In this document: positions 5,959 through 7,551 of the stretch, piece after piece
Position numbering within the stretch: the stretch's first letter is position 1
Layout of the letters: each line of letters opens with the position of its first letter
Source of the DNA: Planctomycetota bacterium
GTDB taxonomy: Bacteria > Planctomycetota > Phycisphaerae > FEN-1346
Assembly: GCA_026386995.1 (NCBI GenBank)
Contig: JAPLMO010000347.1
Span: forward strand, 1-7,551
Reading direction: 5' to 3'
DNA length: 7,551 nucleotides
The notes under the pieces: model-generated
Database searches by the model: none
What the model saw: only the letters and a program-made list of their open reading frames with translations
What the model was told of the DNA's origin: nothing
Made by a program: the position numbers and the translations under genes

Positions 5959-7551
5959 ATGCGGGTCATTGCCTACAGTCAACTGAGCGACGTGCGGCAG
6001 GAAATCGAGATGAAGACCGACCTGCTGCGCGTCGGCCGCGACCCCGCCAACGACCTGGAACTTCCGAGTCCGTTCGTCTCGCGGGAGCACGCGCGCGTCA
6101 TCCGCAAAGACGGCGAGTATTTCGTCGAGAACGTGGGCCTGAACGGCACGCTGGTCGACGGCCAACTGGTCGGCGTTGGCGAGCAGGTGAAGATCGTGCC
6201 CGGCCAGGAAATACACCTCGGCGAATGGGCGCTGTACCTGGCGGGCGAAGAGGCCGCCAAGCCGTCCGACAAACTTCTGCACATCCGCCGCGAGCGGACG
6301 CCCCTGGCGAAGGCGATGGAGGTCGAAAAAAAGGTCCACTCCGAACTCCTTCGCCGCCTGAACCTCCGGACAATCGAGGTCGAGGCCCAGAACGACCCGC
6401 GCTATGTCGCCCACATCAAGGCACACCTGGGCGCCGTCCTGGACGGCTTCATCAGCGAGATCGACGACGAGACCGGCTGGTGCCTCGTCGAGCAGCAACT
6501 GAAGCGCGACGTGCTCACCGAAGTCTCGCGCCGCTCGGGCTCGAAGATGCGGCCGCCCGTCCTGAAACAGGGCGACGCCGTCCTCGACCCGCAGTACGAG
6601 GCCGGCCTCCTGCGGGTGCGGGACCTCCTGATCGGCGACCTGGGCCTGAAGTTCGGCGCCGAGCGCGTCAAGGAAGACATCCAGAAGGTCGAGGAGGAAT
6701 TCCGCGGGGCCTTCGACCGCGAGGCCCCCATGGTGACCGAGTCCCTCTGGGTCTACACGGTCCGCCGCTACCTCATGAAGGACATCCTCGACATCGTCGT
6801 CGGCCTCGGGCCCATCCAGGACCTCCTGGACATGCCGAATGTCACGGAAGTCATGGTCGTGGGCCCGTCGAAAATCTACATCGAAGAGGGCGGCGTGATC
6901 CGCAACACCGGCCGCTCGTTCTTCTCCGACGAAGTCGTCCTGACCGTCATCGAACGCATCGTGACGCCCATCGGCCGGCGCATCGACCGGTCCTCGCCGA
7001 TCGTCGATGCCCGCCTGCCCGACGGCAGCCGCGTCAACGCCACCATCGAGCCGCTGAGCCTCGTCGGGCCGGTCCTGACGATCCGCAAGTTCTCCGAGAC
7101 CCCCTTTACGATCGACGACCTCATCGGCTTCCGCACGATCACGGCCTTCGCGGCCAACTTCCTGAGGGCCTGCGTCCTGGGACGCATGAACGTACTGGTG
7201 GCCGGCGGCACGGGGTCCGGCAAAACCACCCTGCTGAACGTCCTCTCGGCCTACATTCCGCCGCACGAACGCATTATCACCATCGAGGACTCCGCCGAAC
7301 TCCAGATGTACCAGGAGCACGTCGTCCGCATGGAGACCCGCCAGGCCAACGTCGAGGGCAAGGGCAAGTACGCCATCCGCGACCTCGTGCAGAACTCACT
7401 GCGTATGCGCCCGGACCGCATCATCGTCGGCGAGGTCCGCGGCGCCGAGGCCCTGGACATGCTCCAGGCCATGAACACCGGCCACGACGGCTCCCTGACG
7501 ACCATCCACGCCAACAGCCCCGAGGACGCCATGAAACGCCTCGAGGGCCTC
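5959..7551 (+). CDS. cpaF: FHA domain-CpaF/TadA fusion, Tad pilus secretion ATPase (3'-partial)
   Basis: Starts at the ATG at 5959, with AAGGAA (5943-5948) ending 10 bases upstream; 531 codons are present, with no stop before the edge. Residues about 20-90 form an FHA domain: G26-R27, S41-x-x-H44 and N62-G63-T64, the positions that contact phosphothreonine in known FHA domains. A helical region (about 115-275) includes the CpaF-like segment [13 protein letters not shown] (122-134). The ATPase core then has V-G-L-G-P-I (281-286), G-R-R-I-D (near 341-345), Walker A G-G-T-G-S-G-K422-T-T (416-424), Asp box I-E443-D444 with E447, Walker B with D486 and E492 ([12 protein letters not shown], 484-495), and His box H509-D-G-S through H517-A-N (509-519). 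This is a hexameric cytoplasmic ATPase that powers Flp pilin assembly through TadB/TadC. By comparison with other CpaF proteins, roughly 80-100 C-terminal residues are missing beyond the window. The family call is very secure. Confidence 0.96.
   Translation, partial: MRVIAYSQLSDVRQEIEMKTDLLRVGRDPANDLELPSPFVSREHARVIRKDGEYFVENVGLNGTLVDGQLVGVGEQVKIVPGQEIHLGEWALYLAGEEAAKPSDKLLHIRRERTPLAKAMEVEKKVHSELLRRLNLRTIEVEAQNDPRYVAHIKAHLGAVLDGFISEIDDETGWCLVEQQLKRDVLTEVSRRSGSKMRPPVLKQGDAVLDPQYEAGLLRVRDLLIGDLGLKFGAERVKEDIQKVEEEFRGAFDREAPMVTESLWVYTVRRYLMKDILDIVVGLGPIQDLLDMPNVTEVMVVGPSKIYIEEGGVIRNTGRSFFSDEVVLTVIERIVTPIGRRIDRSSPIVDARLPDGSRVNATIEPLSLVGPVLTIRKFSETPFTIDDLIGFRTITAFAANFLRACVLGRMNVLVAGGTGSGKTTLLNVLSAYIPPHERIITIEDSAELQMYQEHVVRMETRQANVEGKGKYAIRDLVQNSLRMRPDRIIVGEVRGAEALDMLQAMNTGHDGSLTTIHANSPEDAMKRLEGL

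Noticed and set aside
4885..7320. 811-codon open frame on the - strand
   Set aside because: It lies opposite cpaB and FHA-cpaF, whose motifs are unambiguous. Strong G/C third-position bias on the + strand removes stops from the antisense frame. The product is compositionally odd and shows no recognisable domain.

Overview
The window is GC-rich, all predicted genes lie on the + strand, and it holds most of a Tad/Flp-type (tight adherence) pilus operon. Third codon positions are strongly G/C, especially in the first and last genes. The mix of a membrane-anchored TPR protein, a large TadG-like protein and an FHA-domain-fused CpaF ATPase suggests Planctomycetota or a related deep-branching group. 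That taxonomic guess is inference: there is no rRNA or marker gene here.

Layout from left to right. (1) A membrane-anchored TPR-like repeat protein ends at 1629; its reading frame is open to the left edge, so it may begin outside the window. (2) A 648-residue TadG-like protein (1626-3572) overlaps gene 1 through ATGA. (3) A 235-residue TadE-like protein (3569-4276) starts at a TTG that overlaps the previous stop and has a near-perfect Shine-Dalgarno; it carries a clean class III prepilin motif (G29|N30, E34). (4) An unrecognised single-pass membrane protein lies at 4306-5010. (5) An 84-base gap follows, holding an imperfect hairpin but no convincing promoter or terminator. (6) CpaB/RcpC is at 5095-5943. 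(7) A CpaF/TadA secretion ATPase with an N-terminal FHA domain starts at 5959 and runs off the right edge.

How they fit together: CpaF is the cytoplasmic motor that drives pilin polymerisation through an inner-membrane platform (TadB/TadC, presumably just downstream). CpaB sits in the periplasm and links to the outer-membrane channel. The TadE- and TadG-like proteins would be pseudopilin or tip-like components. The FHA domain keeps the residues needed to bind phosphothreonine, which suggests that a Ser/Thr kinase controls the motor. The TPR gene with its juxtamembrane-like open upstream frame is a candidate source of that kinase, but the kinase itself is not visible here. No flp prepilin, prepilin peptidase (TadV), secretin (RcpA/CpaC), CpaE/TadZ, tRNA, rRNA, CRISPR array or mobile element was seen.
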